Made by a program: the position numbers and the translations under genes | Shown: positions 1 to 8,969 of the stretch, one piece after another | Layout: the number at the start of each line of letters is the position of its first letter | Position numbering within the stretch: position 1 is the stretch's first letter | Notes under the pieces: generated by a model | Database searches by the model: none | Told to the model about the DNA's origin: nothing | The model's input: the letters and a program-made list of their open reading frames with translations, nothing else | Source: Shewanella electrodiphila | GTDB taxonomy: Bacteria; Pseudomonadota; Gammaproteobacteria; Enterobacterales; Shewanellaceae | Direction: 5' to 3' | Length of the DNA stretch: 64,000 nucleotides | NCBI RefSeq assembly: GCF_023283985.1 | Contig: NZ_JAKIKU010000001.1 | Coordinates: forward strand, 248,001 to 312,000

Positions 1-39
1 GTCACTTTTGTTCGTCACTTTTGTTCGTCACTTTTGTTC
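1..39. repeat. 13-bp tandem repeat, three copies
   Basis: GTCACTTTTGTTC is repeated three times without a mismatch (1-13, 14-26, 27-39). The array overlaps the 3' end of the VOC gene on the minus strand. Because 13 is not a multiple of three, each copy is read in a different frame, and the stop codon at 15-17 lies inside the middle copy. Copy-number change would alter the protein C-terminus. The array may continue to the left of the window. Confidence 0.9.
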
Positions 40-434
40 AGGTGTAATAAATCCCATTTGTTGCCATATAGGTCTTGGAACACCACTACAGTGCCATATT
101 CTTCGACTCGCGGAGTTTCATTGAAGGTGACGCCTTTTGACTTCATAAGCTCGTAGTCACGCCAAAAATCATTCGTTTGTAAAAATAAAAAGACTCGACC
201 GCCGCTTTGATTGCCAACAGCTTGCAGCTGCTGATCATTACTGGCTTGAGCTAACAGTAGATTAGTACCATTTGAGTTAGGCGGACTAATCAATACCCAG
301 CGTTTGCCACCACCGAGATCAGTATCTTCCACTAAAGTGAATTGCAGTTTTTGAGTGTAAAAAGCAATTGCATCATCGTAATTTTCAACCACGAGCGCAA
401 TATTAGCTATTTGCTGCTGTACTGTTTGCGTCAT
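15..434 (-). CDS. VOC (glyoxalase/bleomycin-resistance fold) family protein
   Basis: A 139-residue protein with the single-module vicinal-oxygen-chelate layout: an opening strand plus helix with IANIALVVENYDDAIAFYTQ, a middle GGGKRWVLISPP segment, and a C-terminal DLYGNKWDLLHL strand. Family members bind a divalent metal and act as lyases, dioxygenases or drug-binding proteins; the substrate here cannot be read. I start at 434 because GAAAGG lies six bases upstream of that ATG; an in-frame ATG at 455 lacks such a site. The last residues are encoded by a 13-bp tandem repeat, so the C-terminus is probably a recent accident. It stands alone, transcribed off the left edge. Confidence 0.8.
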   Translation of the reverse strand: MTQTVQQQIANIALVVENYDDAIAFYTQKLQFTLVEDTDLGGGKRWVLISPPNSNGTNLLLAQASNDQQLQAVGNQSGGRVFLFLQTNDFWRDYELMKSKGVTFNETPRVEEYGTVVVFQDLYGNKWDLLHLNKSDEQK

Positions 435-490
435 ATGCCTTTCACCATTTTTCATTCAGATAATTGTTATTATTATAATAACGTAAATCG

Positions 491-889
491 CTACTTGAAT
501 AGGGCGCCAATTGTAGCAAAGAATCCAATGGCATCGATTGAACTTGCAGCAGTGAAACTATCGTCTTTATTGTTATAGCGCAAAAGTAGCTCTTTTAAGG
601 CATTTTTTTCAAACCACACTCCACTACAAGTAGAGCAGAAACTCACACCTTCTTCCTCCGGTGTAGTCCTTAAGTAACCACAATTACACGGGCACTTGTT
701 GTGGGTTGTTTGATGCGCTTTAGATGATACTTCAGCAAAGAAAGTTTGTGGGTCAAACTCTTTGGTATATTGAATTGAGGCAACATAGCTCTTGGGTAAC
801 CAAGAGCCCTTACACGAAATACAGCCATAACCAGTATGGGCTTCAGCTTTGTCAGCCTGTAAAACAGTTCCATCTATTGGACACTTCAA
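491..889 (-). CDS. double zinc-ribbon (zf-TFIIB-like) protein
   Basis: A 132-residue protein with two zinc-ribbon modules. The first pairs CPIDGTVL near residue 3 with CISCKGSWL near residue 23. The second pairs CPCNCGYL near residue 67 with CSTCSGVWF near residue 82. The spacing and the C-x2-C-x-G-x-W ending are those of the zf-TFIIB domain of small bacterial proteins of unknown role. The C-terminal tail is hydrophobic (AIGFFATIGALF) and might touch the membrane. It is followed 57 bases later by the VOC gene on the same strand, which may share its transcript. Function unknown. Confidence 0.75.
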   Translation of the reverse strand: MKCPIDGTVLQADKAEAHTGYGCISCKGSWLPKSYVASIQYTKEFDPQTFFAEVSSKAHQTTHNKCPCNCGYLRTTPEEEGVSFCSTCSGVWFEKNALKELLLRYNNKDDSFTAASSIDAIGFFATIGALFK

Positions 890-953
890 TTTCGGCTCCT
901 TGAAATTTGAACGACATATAATTTAGTCAAGAACAGCTACTGTTATCACACAA

Positions 954-1499
954 TTATTCAGCTTTTGTTAAATAGTTAACATAGTTAATTTCACTTGTTT
1001 GACTAGAATCAAATGCAAACCCTTCATGTGTGATTAAGAAATTATTGGAAAGGTACAAAAGGTTGTCATACGTTTCTATGTATACAGTCATCTCCCAAAG
1101 AGGTTGCTTGAAAACTTCAACAATAATAAATTTGTCATTTGTATCACTGTTAGATTCAGGATAGCTGTAAAGATTATTTGTCTGTGAGATGGATTCAAGT
1201 GGCTCGCCTAAACAATTAGGTGCAGCATATTTATGTTCAGTAATTTCTAAGCTATCAGTATTAAAGGTTAATTCATTTACATAATATGCTGAATTAGCTC
1301 TTTCATCACAATTTGATAGCCATGAACCAATAATATTGGGATCTTCACCATCAGGGGATTGAACAGAAGGAGGTTGAACATTTGAAACCTTATTTTCTTC
1401 TGCTGAGTCGCTTCCACCACACCCGTATAGGGTTGCCATGACAAAGTAGATTGCGATATGTATGAAAAAAGAAGGTCGTGATTTGTTGTTTTTATACAC
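954..1499 (-). CDS. putative lipoprotein, unknown function
   Basis: A 181-residue protein starting with basic residues, a hydrophobic run (FFIHIAIYFVMATLYG) and a cysteine in a lipobox-like LYGC context, followed by a Gly/Ser/Asp/Glu-rich tether. This indicates export and lipid anchoring. The mature part contains the phrase IIGSWLSNCDERANSAYYVNELTFNTD and resembles small lipocalin-like or DUF-type periplasmic lipoproteins, but I do not recognise a family. It lies alone between the zinc-ribbon gene and a 600-bp gap. Confidence 0.6.
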   Translation of the reverse strand: MYKNNKSRPSFFIHIAIYFVMATLYGCGGSDSAEENKVSNVQPPSVQSPDGEDPNIIGSWLSNCDERANSAYYVNELTFNTDSLEITEHKYAAPNCLGEPLESISQTNNLYSYPESNSDTNDKFIIVEVFKQPLWEMTVYIETYDNLLYLSNNFLITHEGFAFDSSQTSEINYVNYLTKAE

Positions 1500-1708
1500 A
1501 GTAAATCCTTTTAGATATCCGAAAATTTAACCGTTCTTACAAGAGCTCATCCAATAAGCTAGTGTATTTTAGTGCTGATTTTTATATATCCTACATTTGC
1601 TATGTCTTTGAAGTAAAGTTAATAATATTTAAGGTTTTCTCGATTAAACAGGCTGGTAGGTTTAAACGAGCTTTTGTTGGTTAGTCACTTCTCCTCTTAT
1701 TTTTTACA

Positions 1709-1808
1709 GGTTTACTTGTCCAGAACAGAAGCGACGAAAGGGAAACAAGGTCAATGATGTGGTCAAGTAAATCTTGGTATCTTAGGTTATTACGATGGAC
1801 CTTGTTTC
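1709..1808. repeat. interleaved inverted repeats in a 600-bp gene-free gap
   Basis: The gap 1500-2111 contains no convincing gene. Inside it, two inverted repeats interleave: GGTTTACTTGTCC (1709-1721) pairs with GGTCAAGTAAATC (1761-1773) at 11 of 13 positions, and GAAACAAGGTC (1742-1752) pairs perfectly with GACCTTGTTTC (1798-1808), with the match extending by several bases across a one-base bulge. The order A-B-A'-B' is pseudoknot-like. It could be an RNA structure, a miniature transposon relic or chance. Confidence 0.45.
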
Positions 1809-2072
1809 TCCTTTAAACTAACTAGAAATACATGTCAGGATAAACAGGGTTTCAGCAGCACACTCAGCCATTTTCAAATGAGTTTAATTTAGCGGGAAAT
1901 AACGTTAAGGGTTTTAGGTGAAGTTAAAATCTGGGTGACTCCTTCTTTGGAAATCTTTCGTTTATCAGATAATTTTCCCTATGCAGCAGGGCAGTTCTAA
2001 GAGCGGGCAGCAGTATCACTTTTTTATTAGAAAGAATAAGTTAACTTGTTTTGCAATAGTCTGGAAAAACAA

Positions 2073-2100
2073 AAAGGCGATAGTGATAACTATCGCCTTT
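2073..2100 (-). terminator. rho-independent terminator, probably two-way
   Basis: A perfect 12-bp stem, AAAGGCGATAGT (2073-2084) with ACTATCGCCTTT (2089-2100), and a GATA loop. A T-run follows on the minus strand. It lies 12 bases past the redoxin stop codon. Confidence 0.85.
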
Positions 2101-2111
2101 AAGTAAAAAAA

Positions 2112-2759
2112 TTACTGGTTCTGTAACAATTCAGCCGCAGCTAAAATTAACTCTGGTGCAGGACGCACTTTGTAGTTTGGATTAATGTATTGAAAATGCA
2201 CTAAGCCTGCTTTATCCGCTACGTAAACAGCAGGAACTGGCAGTACTAAACGTTTATCACCTTCTGGTGTTGTCCAAAGCGTGTTATCAACGCTTAACTT
2301 TGCTTGATACATCGAAGTGACTTTTTCACTGGTGTAAAATGCGATGCCAAATGCTTGTGAAGCAGCCATCTTTTCATCTGACAACAACAAGTAATCTAAT
2401 TCATTGTCGTTAATTGATGCTTTTAATTTAGCGGGTGAATCAGGTGAGATGCCGACTAATTGGAATCCCATTTCAATCAGTTTAGGCTCAATGGCTTTTA
2501 ATTGACCCATTTGAATATTACAAAAAGGACACCAACCACCACGGTAAAAGAAGAATATGGTGGGCTTTTTAGCGGTTAGCTCTTCTAAGTTAACCTTATT
2601 GCCATCAACATCATGCAAGTCAACACTAGGAATTTGCTGACCATTCATCAATGGCATTACGTGGTATTCATCACTGGCAATGGGTTTAGCCATTGAAGGT
2701 AAACTAAATAAGGCCACTGCGGCGACTAACATCAAATTTTTTAACATGCTGAAATCCAT
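2112..2759 (-). CDS. exported AhpC/TSA-family redoxin
   Basis: About 215 residues. The N-terminus carries a signal peptide (LKNLMLVAAVALFSLPSMA), so the protein is probably periplasmic. The core is thioredoxin-fold, with FFFYRGGWCPFCNIQMG holding a CxxC redox pair, followed by LVGISPDSPAKL and a late cis-proline strand VPAVYVADKAGLVHF. This matches the peroxiredoxin-like-2/AhpC-TSA group, which reduces peroxides or thiols; the exact electron donor is unknown. The ATG at 2759 is used; an upstream TTG at 2765 and the ATG at 2747 are also possible and none has a strong ribosome site. It stands alone and ends in a strong terminator. Confidence 0.8.
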   Translation of the reverse strand: MDFSMLKNLMLVAAVALFSLPSMAKPIASDEYHVMPLMNGQQIPSVDLHDVDGNKVNLEELTAKKPTIFFFYRGGWCPFCNIQMGQLKAIEPKLIEMGFQLVGISPDSPAKLKASINDNELDYLLLSDEKMAASQAFGIAFYTSEKVTSMYQAKLSVDNTLWTTPEGDKRLVLPVPAVYVADKAGLVHFQYINPNYKVRPAPELILAAAELLQNQ

Positions 2760-2836
2760 ATTCAATTAAAAGGGTCTATGTTGCGTACTCTTCGAGGCAT
2801 TTATTGCGCTCTAGTGCTCAATGTTGTTACTGTTCC

Positions 2837-2921
2837 TTATCAATCTGCTTTATCAATCTGCTTTATCAAGCCAGTTTATCAAGCCAGTTTATCAAGCCAG
2901 TTTATCAAGCCAGCTTATCAA
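2837..2921. repeat. 13-bp tandem repeat, six copies plus a partial
   Basis: Two copies of TTATCAATCTGCT are followed by four of TTATCAAGCCAGT (the last ends in C) and a partial TTATCAA. The array lies between the redoxin promoter side and the helicase terminator. The gap 2760-3125 holds nothing else recognisable apart from that terminator. Confidence 0.9.
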
Positions 2922-3071
2922 ATAAGTAAGGCAATCGATGAATTTTCACAGTAACGACTAATACTAGACCTGAGCATATCATTTTTTATTTCACTCGATT
3001 GAATAAAAGTGAATTTAGATTTACTTATTCTGTTTAACGTCTTTACTAGTTAGTTTGTTCGAGGCAATAAA

Positions 3072-3092
3072 AAAGGCGCTATCAGCGCCTTT
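3072..3092 (-). terminator. rho-independent terminator of the helicase gene
   Basis: Stem AAAGGCGCT (3072-3080), loop ATC, AGCGCCTTT (3084-3092), with a T-run on the minus strand. It lies 34 bases past the helicase stop codon. Confidence 0.8.
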
Positions 3093-3125
3093 AATCATAT
3101 TCAACTTAGGTTATTACTTTAGCAA

Positions 3126-4427
3126 TTACTTCAGTTTTTTGTATTTAACTGTACTGCTTGATTTACCTACAGTCACGCGGCGACCTTGCATGTTGCGCTC
3201 TGCCACAACTTGCTCGCCAGCATTGTCAGAACGTTGTTGTTTCTTAGCGAAACTACGACGCTTTTGAATTTGCTTAAGCAGCATTTCACGGCTGCCGACT
3301 TCATAGCCTGCAACAGTAATACGGCGAATTGGTTGACCGATTAACTTTTCGATATCCGCTAAGGTACGTTCTTCTTCACGACTTACAAATGAAATTGCAG
3401 TACCTGATTTACCTGCACGGCCTGTACGACCAATACGGTGAACATAATCTTCTGCAAGAAATGGTAAGTCATAGTTTACGACGTAACCTAGATTTTGAAT
3501 ATCTAACCCACGTGCAGCAACTTCAGTTGCAACCAGTACGCGCACTTTGCCTTCAACAAACTCACGTAAAGCGCGGCGGCGGCTACCTTGAGCTTTTTCA
3601 CCATGTACAACCGCTGATGGAATACCATCAAGGTTTAATTCTTTTACTAGCACATCTGCTGCATCACGAGTTGCGGTAAACACCAATACTTGTTGCCAAT
3701 TTTTAGTGCCAATTAACTCTGATAAAAGTTCACGTTTGCGACGCTGCTCAACGGGGTATACCACTTGGCTGACGGTTGCTGCTGTGGTGTTTTGCTTGTC
3801 AGCGGTAATTACCTTTGGTTTCTCTAGCATTTCATTAGCCAATTTTTTAACTGACGTAGAAAAGGTTGCTGAGAATAATAAGTTTTGACGTTGCTTATTA
3901 ACCGCTTGAAGAATTTTTTGAATATCAGTGCTAAAACCCATGTCTAACATACGGTCAGCTTCATCGAGTACTAAAAATTCAACGTTTGATAAGCTTAAGT
4001 TACAAGCAAGAAGGTGCTCTAATAAACGACCTGGTGTGGCAACAATAATGTCAGCACCACGTTTAAGCTTTTGCGCTTGGGTTGCGACTTTAACTCCACC
4101 ATAAATGGTCAACACTTCGATGTTGATATTTTTACTGTAGTCATTTATGTTTTCAGCGACTTGAGCTGCAAGTTCGCGGGTCGGCGTTAAAATCAATGCA
4201 CGCGTATTTGAATGCTGTAATTCACGTGGATTTTCAAACATTTTTTGAAGCATTGGTAATGCAAATGCTGCCGTTTTACCTGTACCAGTCTGAGCACTCG
4301 CTAGGACATCTTCACCACGGCGAATAGCTGGAATAGCTTGCTGTTGAACAGGTGTCATAGTTTTATAACCACAATCAGCGATCGCACTTAATATTTCTGG
4401 GGCGAAGCTAAAAGATTCAAATTTCAT
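3126..4427 (-). CDS. rhlE: DEAD-box ATP-dependent RNA helicase, RhlE type
   Basis: 433 residues with the full superfamily-2 motif set. Residue 25 onward carries the Q motif TPVQQQAIP, then Walker A AQTGTGKT (45-52), PTRELA (82-87), TPGR (131-134), DEAD (155-158), SAT (186-188) and, in the second RecA lobe, ARGLD and HRIGRTGRAG. The opening MKFESFSFAPEILSAIADCGY and short basic C-terminal tail resemble RhlE more than SrmB, DbpA or DeaD. It unwinds structured RNA, for example during ribosome assembly or RNA decay. Exact subfamily is inferred from the N-terminus; Shewanella carries several paralogues. Confidence 0.85.
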   Translation of the reverse strand: MKFESFSFAPEILSAIADCGYKTMTPVQQQAIPAIRRGEDVLASAQTGTGKTAAFALPMLQKMFENPRELQHSNTRALILTPTRELAAQVAENINDYSKNINIEVLTIYGGVKVATQAQKLKRGADIIVATPGRLLEHLLACNLSLSNVEFLVLDEADRMLDMGFSTDIQKILQAVNKQRQNLLFSATFSTSVKKLANEMLEKPKVITADKQNTTAATVSQVVYPVEQRRKRELLSELIGTKNWQQVLVFTATRDAADVLVKELNLDGIPSAVVHGEKAQGSRRRALREFVEGKVRVLVATEVAARGLDIQNLGYVVNYDLPFLAEDYVHRIGRTGRAGKSGTAISFVSREEERTLADIEKLIGQPIRRITVAGYEVGSREMLLKQIQKRRSFAKKQQRSDNAGEQVVAERNMQGRRVTVGKSSSTVKYKKLK

Positions 4428-4684
4428 CGGTGTATATTCCTATGGTAATCACGTTATTCAACAGTTTAAATGTTTGCCGATTGTAGATAGAAGTATAACG
4501 GCTATAACAAGCGGCGGCGGAGTATAACAAAAAAAATTGATTATTTCTTACCTAAATTATCTATTAAGCTGAAGTTGGCATTTTCGGTAAACATATTGCT
4601 TGCATCGCATAGAATTCTGACTGCTTAGTAAACATAAGCAATGTGCTAGCTGTAGGCGTTAAGGCTAAAACTAATATCAACAAA

Positions 4685-4713
4685 AATGCCAAGCTCAGAT
4701 TGAGCTTGGCATT
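4685..4713 (-). terminator. rho-independent terminator-like hairpin
   Basis: A perfect 13-bp stem, AATGCCAAGCTCA (4685-4697) with TGAGCTTGGCATT (4701-4713), and a GAT loop. It lies 120 bases past the stop of the M24 peptidase gene and would terminate it. The gap 4428-4834 otherwise holds the helicase promoter region and a short tandem repeat. Confidence 0.7.
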
Positions 4714-4765
4714 ATCAGTTTAAGCAAAATTACTACAGTTAGATTTTTAACTTGATCATTTTAAA

Positions 4766-4817
4766 GCACTTTTTATAAGTGCTTTATAAGTGCTTTTATA
4801 AACGCTTTCTTAAACGC
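4766..4817. repeat. 11-13 bp imperfect tandem repeat
   Basis: About four degenerate copies of a unit resembling AGTGCTTTTATA: AGCACTTTTTATA, AGTGCTTTATA, AGTGCTTTTATA, AACGCTTTCTTA, then a partial AACGCT. It lies just downstream of the stop of the M24 peptidase gene (minus strand). Confidence 0.7.
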
Positions 4818-4834
4818 TAATTGGAAGCAGTAAA

Positions 4835-6619
4835 TTAAATTGCTTGAGTTACTTCAGTTAACCACGCTAAGTCATCACCTTGCATCATAGGTGAAATTTT
4901 AGCGAAGACTAATTCATGGTATTGATTAAACCAGTTTACTTCCGCTTCGCTCAATAATGATTTATCAACCAGTCTTTTATCCATTGGAATAAGGGTTAAT
5001 GCATCAAACTCCATCATTTCTCTTTCAGGATTTGCAAGTTTCGATGGCACGATAGCCACTAGATTTTCAATACGGATACCAAATTCATCTGCGCGGTAAT
5101 AACCTGGCTCATTTGACAGCACCATACCTGGAACCAATGCCACATTATTCACATTTTTACCAATACGTTGCGGGCCTTCGTGAACACTTAGGAAGTGACC
5201 AACACCATGACCTGTACCGTGGTCGTAATCACAGCCATGCTGCCATAAATACTGACGTGCAAAGCCATCGAGCTGTTGACCTGATGTGCCTTTCGGGAAT
5301 CTAGCTTGATCGAGGGCGATATGTCCTTTTAATACTAAAGTGAACATTTTTTGCTGTTCAGCGGTGACATCGCCAATAGCGATAGTACGAGTAACATCGG
5401 TTGTGCCATCGATATATTGCGCGCCTGAATCAACTAAATAAATGCTGTTCATGGTCATCTGACTTGGTGTGCCGTCAAGGTGGTTGTAGTGGCACATTGC
5501 GCCGTTACCGCCAGTAGCAGAAATAGTATCAAAACTCGGTTCACGATATAGCGGATCAGTTAAGCGGAATGATTCAAGCTTGTCTGCAAGTTCAGCTTCA
5601 TCATGCATGATATTAGCTGCGACTTCTCGGTCAAGCCAAGCAAGGAAACGACTGACTGCAACGCCGTCTCTCAGGTGACTTTCACGCATGCCATTAAGCT
5701 CAGCAGCATTTTTTTTCGCTTTTGGGAGTGCCACAGGATCAGAACCTGCGATGAGTACTGCACCAGCATTTTTAGCGCTGAGTTGGCTCCAAGCGTTTGC
5801 CGTATTAGGGTCAGCCAGTAACTTCACACCATTCAATTGTGATAATGCATCAGCCAGTAAAGATTCATCTTTAAACTCAACGCCACTACCTACATGCTCG
5901 CTAAAACCTTCTGGCAGTTTATTGCTATCTGCAAATAAGGTCATATCGCCATTGGTAGAAAGTAATGCACAACCTAAAGTCACAGGCAGCCTTGGAACAT
6001 CGCTGCCACGAATATTCAATAACCAGCAAAATGAATCCAATGCTGAAATTAGCGCCATGTCAGCGCCTTGTTTTGCGACCAGTTCACCAATTTGCTGACG
6101 TTTTTCAATGCTGTTTCGGCCTGCGCCTTCGTGGCTGAACAAGCTAATGAGCTCGCTTGACAGTGCAGGGCGATCTTGCCAATGAACATCAATCGGGTTT
6201 TCATCAACGCTCACTAGACTTAAATTCGCTTTAACCAGTTTTTGCTCAGCTTGTTGGTACCAAGCTAATGTGTGTAAACGGCTATCAATGCCTACGCGCG
6301 CTCCTGCGCCTAGTTGTTCAATCAACCATTCTACTTGAGGAGTGTCGTACAAGCTTTCATAACTAAATAACTCAGCACTTACTTGCTGCTTCACTTGAAC
6401 GGTGTAACGACCATCAATGAAAATAGCGGCGCTGTCTTTTAATACAATGGCCATACCAGCAGAGCCTGTAAAATCAGTCGCCCATAATAGGCGCTCGTTG
6501 CGCTCAGGGACATATTCCCCAAGGTATTCATCAGCTCTAGGAATAATGAATGCATCTAAATTGTGTTTGGTAAGTTCCTGACGAATAGCGTCAAGCCGCT
6601 GATTGATTTTCTCTGACAT
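4835..6619 (-). CDS. Xaa-Pro aminopeptidase (M24B), long form
   Basis: 594 residues, the three-domain length of the XPNPEP1-like aminopeptidase P group rather than the 440-residue E. coli PepP. Two creatinase-like N-terminal domains precede the pita-bread catalytic domain. Dinuclear metal ligands are visible in YLVDSGAQYIDGTTDVTRT (two Asp), HGTGHGVGHFLSVHEGP (His) and LSNEPGYY plus IRIENL (two Glu). It removes an N-terminal residue preceding proline and is probably cytosolic, since no signal peptide is seen. GGAG lies five bases before the ATG. It is divergent from a second M24 peptidase gene. Confidence 0.9.
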   Translation of the reverse strand: MSEKINQRLDAIRQELTKHNLDAFIIPRADEYLGEYVPERNERLLWATDFTGSAGMAIVLKDSAAIFIDGRYTVQVKQQVSAELFSYESLYDTPQVEWLIEQLGAGARVGIDSRLHTLAWYQQAEQKLVKANLSLVSVDENPIDVHWQDRPALSSELISLFSHEGAGRNSIEKRQQIGELVAKQGADMALISALDSFCWLLNIRGSDVPRLPVTLGCALLSTNGDMTLFADSNKLPEGFSEHVGSGVEFKDESLLADALSQLNGVKLLADPNTANAWSQLSAKNAGAVLIAGSDPVALPKAKKNAAELNGMRESHLRDGVAVSRFLAWLDREVAANIMHDEAELADKLESFRLTDPLYREPSFDTISATGGNGAMCHYNHLDGTPSQMTMNSIYLVDSGAQYIDGTTDVTRTIAIGDVTAEQQKMFTLVLKGHIALDQARFPKGTSGQQLDGFARQYLWQHGCDYDHGTGHGVGHFLSVHEGPQRIGKNVNNVALVPGMVLSNEPGYYRADEFGIRIENLVAIVPSKLANPEREMMEFDALTLIPMDKRLVDKSLLSEAEVNWFNQYHELVFAKISPMMQGDDLAWLTEVTQAI

Positions 6620-6842
6620 GATAGCTCCATTGGAGGTTGCTGATTGACTCAGTCTTATTGAGGAATGGCGATTATCGCAATTGCGTTAGGTTATTTGCAA
6701 GTAAAGAAGTTACCAGCGTAATAGTTGCATCATTGATAAGCGGTTAAACATAATTTGTAACTTTATATTGTATACATTTTAAATTAGCAGTTTACACTAT
6801 GGCAAATATCTCATCATCAGTTAACTTTTTATGGAGTCATTT

Positions 6843-8060
6843 ATGACTATTGGTGTCGGCACCCAAACACAAGAACAAGCATTCGCTAGCTTATCTGATA
6901 TGACTACTGATGTAGCCCATATAGAATTAGCTGAATTCGAACAACGTATTGCTAAAGCGCAAAGCTTAATGCAGCAACAAGGCATTGAAGCCATTTATAT
7001 CAATGCCGGCACAAACCTATACTACTTTACTGGTACCAAATGGTACGCCAGTGAGCGAGTGGTGGGTGCGATTATTCCTGCTGTAGGTAATGTTGAATAT
7101 ATTGCGCCTGCCTTTGAGCTAGATACCCTTGAAGGCTATATGGCGATTAAAGGCAAAGTGAATACTTGGCAAGAGGATGAAAGCCCTTATGCCTTATTTG
7201 CACAAACGCTCGACAATATGGGGATTCATAGCGGTAAAGTGGGTATTGATGAATCAACAGCATTCTTCATTTTCGATGGAATGCGCCTTGCTAACGACAA
7301 GCTGAACTATATCAATGCAAAAAGTATTACAGCTGGCTGCAGAATGATTAAGTCAGCAGCTGAACTTGGCTTACTGCAACGCGCAAAAGATATGACACTT
7401 GCTGTGCATGTGGCCACTGCAAGTATTTTACATGAAGGGATAACCACAGCTGAGGTTGAAGCTTTTATCCATGAAGCGCATAAACGTGTTGGCGCTCCAG
7501 CAGGTTCTTATTTTTGCATCGTGTTATTTGGTGAAGATACAGCGTATCCACATGGGGTTAAATCACCTAAAACTCTTGAGCAAAATGATACGGTATTGAT
7601 TGATACAGGTTGTCAGCTTGGCGGTTATAACTCTGACATAACCCGTACTTATGTGTTCGGTGAAGCCAATGAGCGACAACGTAGTTTGTGGGATCTTGAA
7701 CAGCAAGCCCAGCTTGCGGCATTCGCAGCAGCACAAATTGGTGAAACTTGTGCCAATGTTGATAGAGCTGCCAGAGCTGTGATTGTCGATGCTGGTTTTG
7801 GTCCAGGGTATGATGTGCCAGGATTGCCACACCGTACAGGTCATGGGGTTGGTTTAGATATTCATGAATGGCCATATTTAGTGTTAAATGATCAAACGCC
7901 ACTAGAAGCGGGTATGTGTTTTAGTAATGAACCAATGCTGTGTGTACCAGGAGAGTTTGGTGTACGTCATGAAGACCATTTTTATATGACTGATGCTGGC
8001 CCTGTTTGGTTTACTACACCGGCTAAGTCTATTGACGACCCGTTTGATTTAGCTAAGTAA
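6843..8060 (+). CDS. M24 family Xaa-Pro dipeptidase-like metallopeptidase
   Basis: 405 residues: a creatinase-like N-terminal half followed by a pita-bread domain. Metal ligands appear in TVLIDTGCQLGG (Asp), NSDITRTYVFG (Asp), HRTGHGVGLDIHEWP (His), SNEPMLCVPGEFG (Glu) and VRHEDHFYMT (Glu). The family cleaves X-Pro bonds or related amides; the substrate is not determined. The start at 6843 is chosen because GGAG lies six bases upstream; an in-frame ATG at 6831 overlaps that site. It is transcribed away from the long M24 peptidase across a 220-bp gap. Confidence 0.85.
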   Translation: MTIGVGTQTQEQAFASLSDMTTDVAHIELAEFEQRIAKAQSLMQQQGIEAIYINAGTNLYYFTGTKWYASERVVGAIIPAVGNVEYIAPAFELDTLEGYMAIKGKVNTWQEDESPYALFAQTLDNMGIHSGKVGIDESTAFFIFDGMRLANDKLNYINAKSITAGCRMIKSAAELGLLQRAKDMTLAVHVATASILHEGITTAEVEAFIHEAHKRVGAPAGSYFCIVLFGEDTAYPHGVKSPKTLEQNDTVLIDTGCQLGGYNSDITRTYVFGEANERQRSLWDLEQQAQLAAFAAAQIGETCANVDRAARAVIVDAGFGPGYDVPGLPHRTGHGVGLDIHEWPYLVLNDQTPLEAGMCFSNEPMLCVPGEFGVRHEDHFYMTDAGPVWFTTPAKSIDDPFDLAK

Positions 8061-8071
8061 GTTTAAGCGCT

Positions 8072-8119
8072 AAAACCAGACTGAAAACCAGAGTAAGAAC
8101 CAGAGTAAAAACTAGAGCA
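8072..8119. repeat. 12-bp imperfect tandem repeat, four copies
   Basis: AAAACCAGACTG, AAAACCAGAGTA, AGAACCAGAGTA and AAAACTAGAGCA follow head to tail, starting 12 bases after the stop codon of the M24 peptidase gene. Confidence 0.8.
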
Positions 8120-8162
8120 AGAATTCGTTGTTAAAAAGTACAACCTACCCTAATGCAGAATA

Positions 8163-8202
8163 AAAAATGCCCTATTGGTGATTAAACCAATAGGGCATTT
8201 TT
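8163..8202. terminator. bidirectional rho-independent terminator
   Basis: A perfect 17-bp stem, AAAAATGCCCTATTGGT (8163-8179) and its complement (8186-8202), with loop GATTAA. It lies between the convergent M24 peptidase and FKBP genes and has A/T tracts on both sides. Confidence 0.9.
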
Positions 8203-8242
8203 ATGATTCAGATGAGTTAACTGTCTTATTTTTAGCTTCGTC

Positions 8243-8713
8243 TTAGTTAATCGCTAATAACTCAACTTCAAAAATCAGTACCGAACCACCTTCAATTTTA
8301 CCTGCAGCGCGGTTGCCGTAAGCTAATGTGCTCGGAACAAAGAACTTAAATTTATCACCAACATTCATCAACTGAACACCTTCTGTCCAACCTGGAATTA
8401 CACGGTTAAGTGGAAAATCAATACTTTCACCACGGTCAACCGAGCTATCGAAAATCGTCCCATCAATTAATGTGCCGTGATAATGCACTGTAACCGTATC
8501 AGTCGCTTTTGGGTGTTCTGTGCCATCGCTTTTGTGCATAACTAAATACTGTAGCCCAGAAAGTGTTGTTACTACGCCTTCTTTTGCTTGGTTCTCAAGT
8601 AAGAAAGCATTGCCTTTCGTTATATTTTCTTGGGCAGCTTTTTTATTATTTGATTGAGTGAAAAAGTAAAAGATGAGTCCTGCGATGACGCATACAGCCA
8701 AAACGACTTTCAT
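8243..8713 (-). CDS. FKBP-type peptidyl-prolyl isomerase, membrane-anchored
   Basis: 156 residues. Residues 1-20 form one hydrophobic segment (VVLAVCVIAGLIFYFF) that could be a signal anchor. A short linker leads to one FKBP domain with the usual phrases TVTVHYHGTLIDGTIFDSS, VIPGWTEGVQLM, YG and GSVLIFEVELL. It catalyses cis-trans isomerisation of X-Pro bonds, probably on the periplasmic face. It is shorter than FkpA or Mip, lacking their dimerisation helices, and is closer to the small FklB-like forms. Single gene. Confidence 0.85.
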   Translation of the reverse strand: MKVVLAVCVIAGLIFYFFTQSNNKKAAQENITKGNAFLLENQAKEGVVTTLSGLQYLVMHKSDGTEHPKATDTVTVHYHGTLIDGTIFDSSVDRGESIDFPLNRVIPGWTEGVQLMNVGDKFKFFVPSTLAYGNRAAGKIEGGSVLIFEVELLAIN

Positions 8714-8969
8714 AGTATTAATCCCGATGTATTTTTTAGTAAGTTTTTTAGCTGAAACGGTATCGTTTCAACCTCGAGTAACTTTTACGTTAATAAGCCT
8801 GTTATTTAATAGGTAAGTAACAAGGAAGTTATGCGCAAGTCAGTCGATAAAAATTCTGATTGAGAACCTGATATGCATGGTACTGATAGAAATAAGCGGG
8901 GTAAAGCGAAAGCGTCATTTGTTGTACCTAGGCTTTATCGGCTCGCTGGTTTAGCAGCAAGATGTGACA

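Noticed and set aside
2837..2921. CRISPR array
   Set aside because: Units are 13 bp with no spacers; no CRISPR array or cas gene is seen anywhere in the window.
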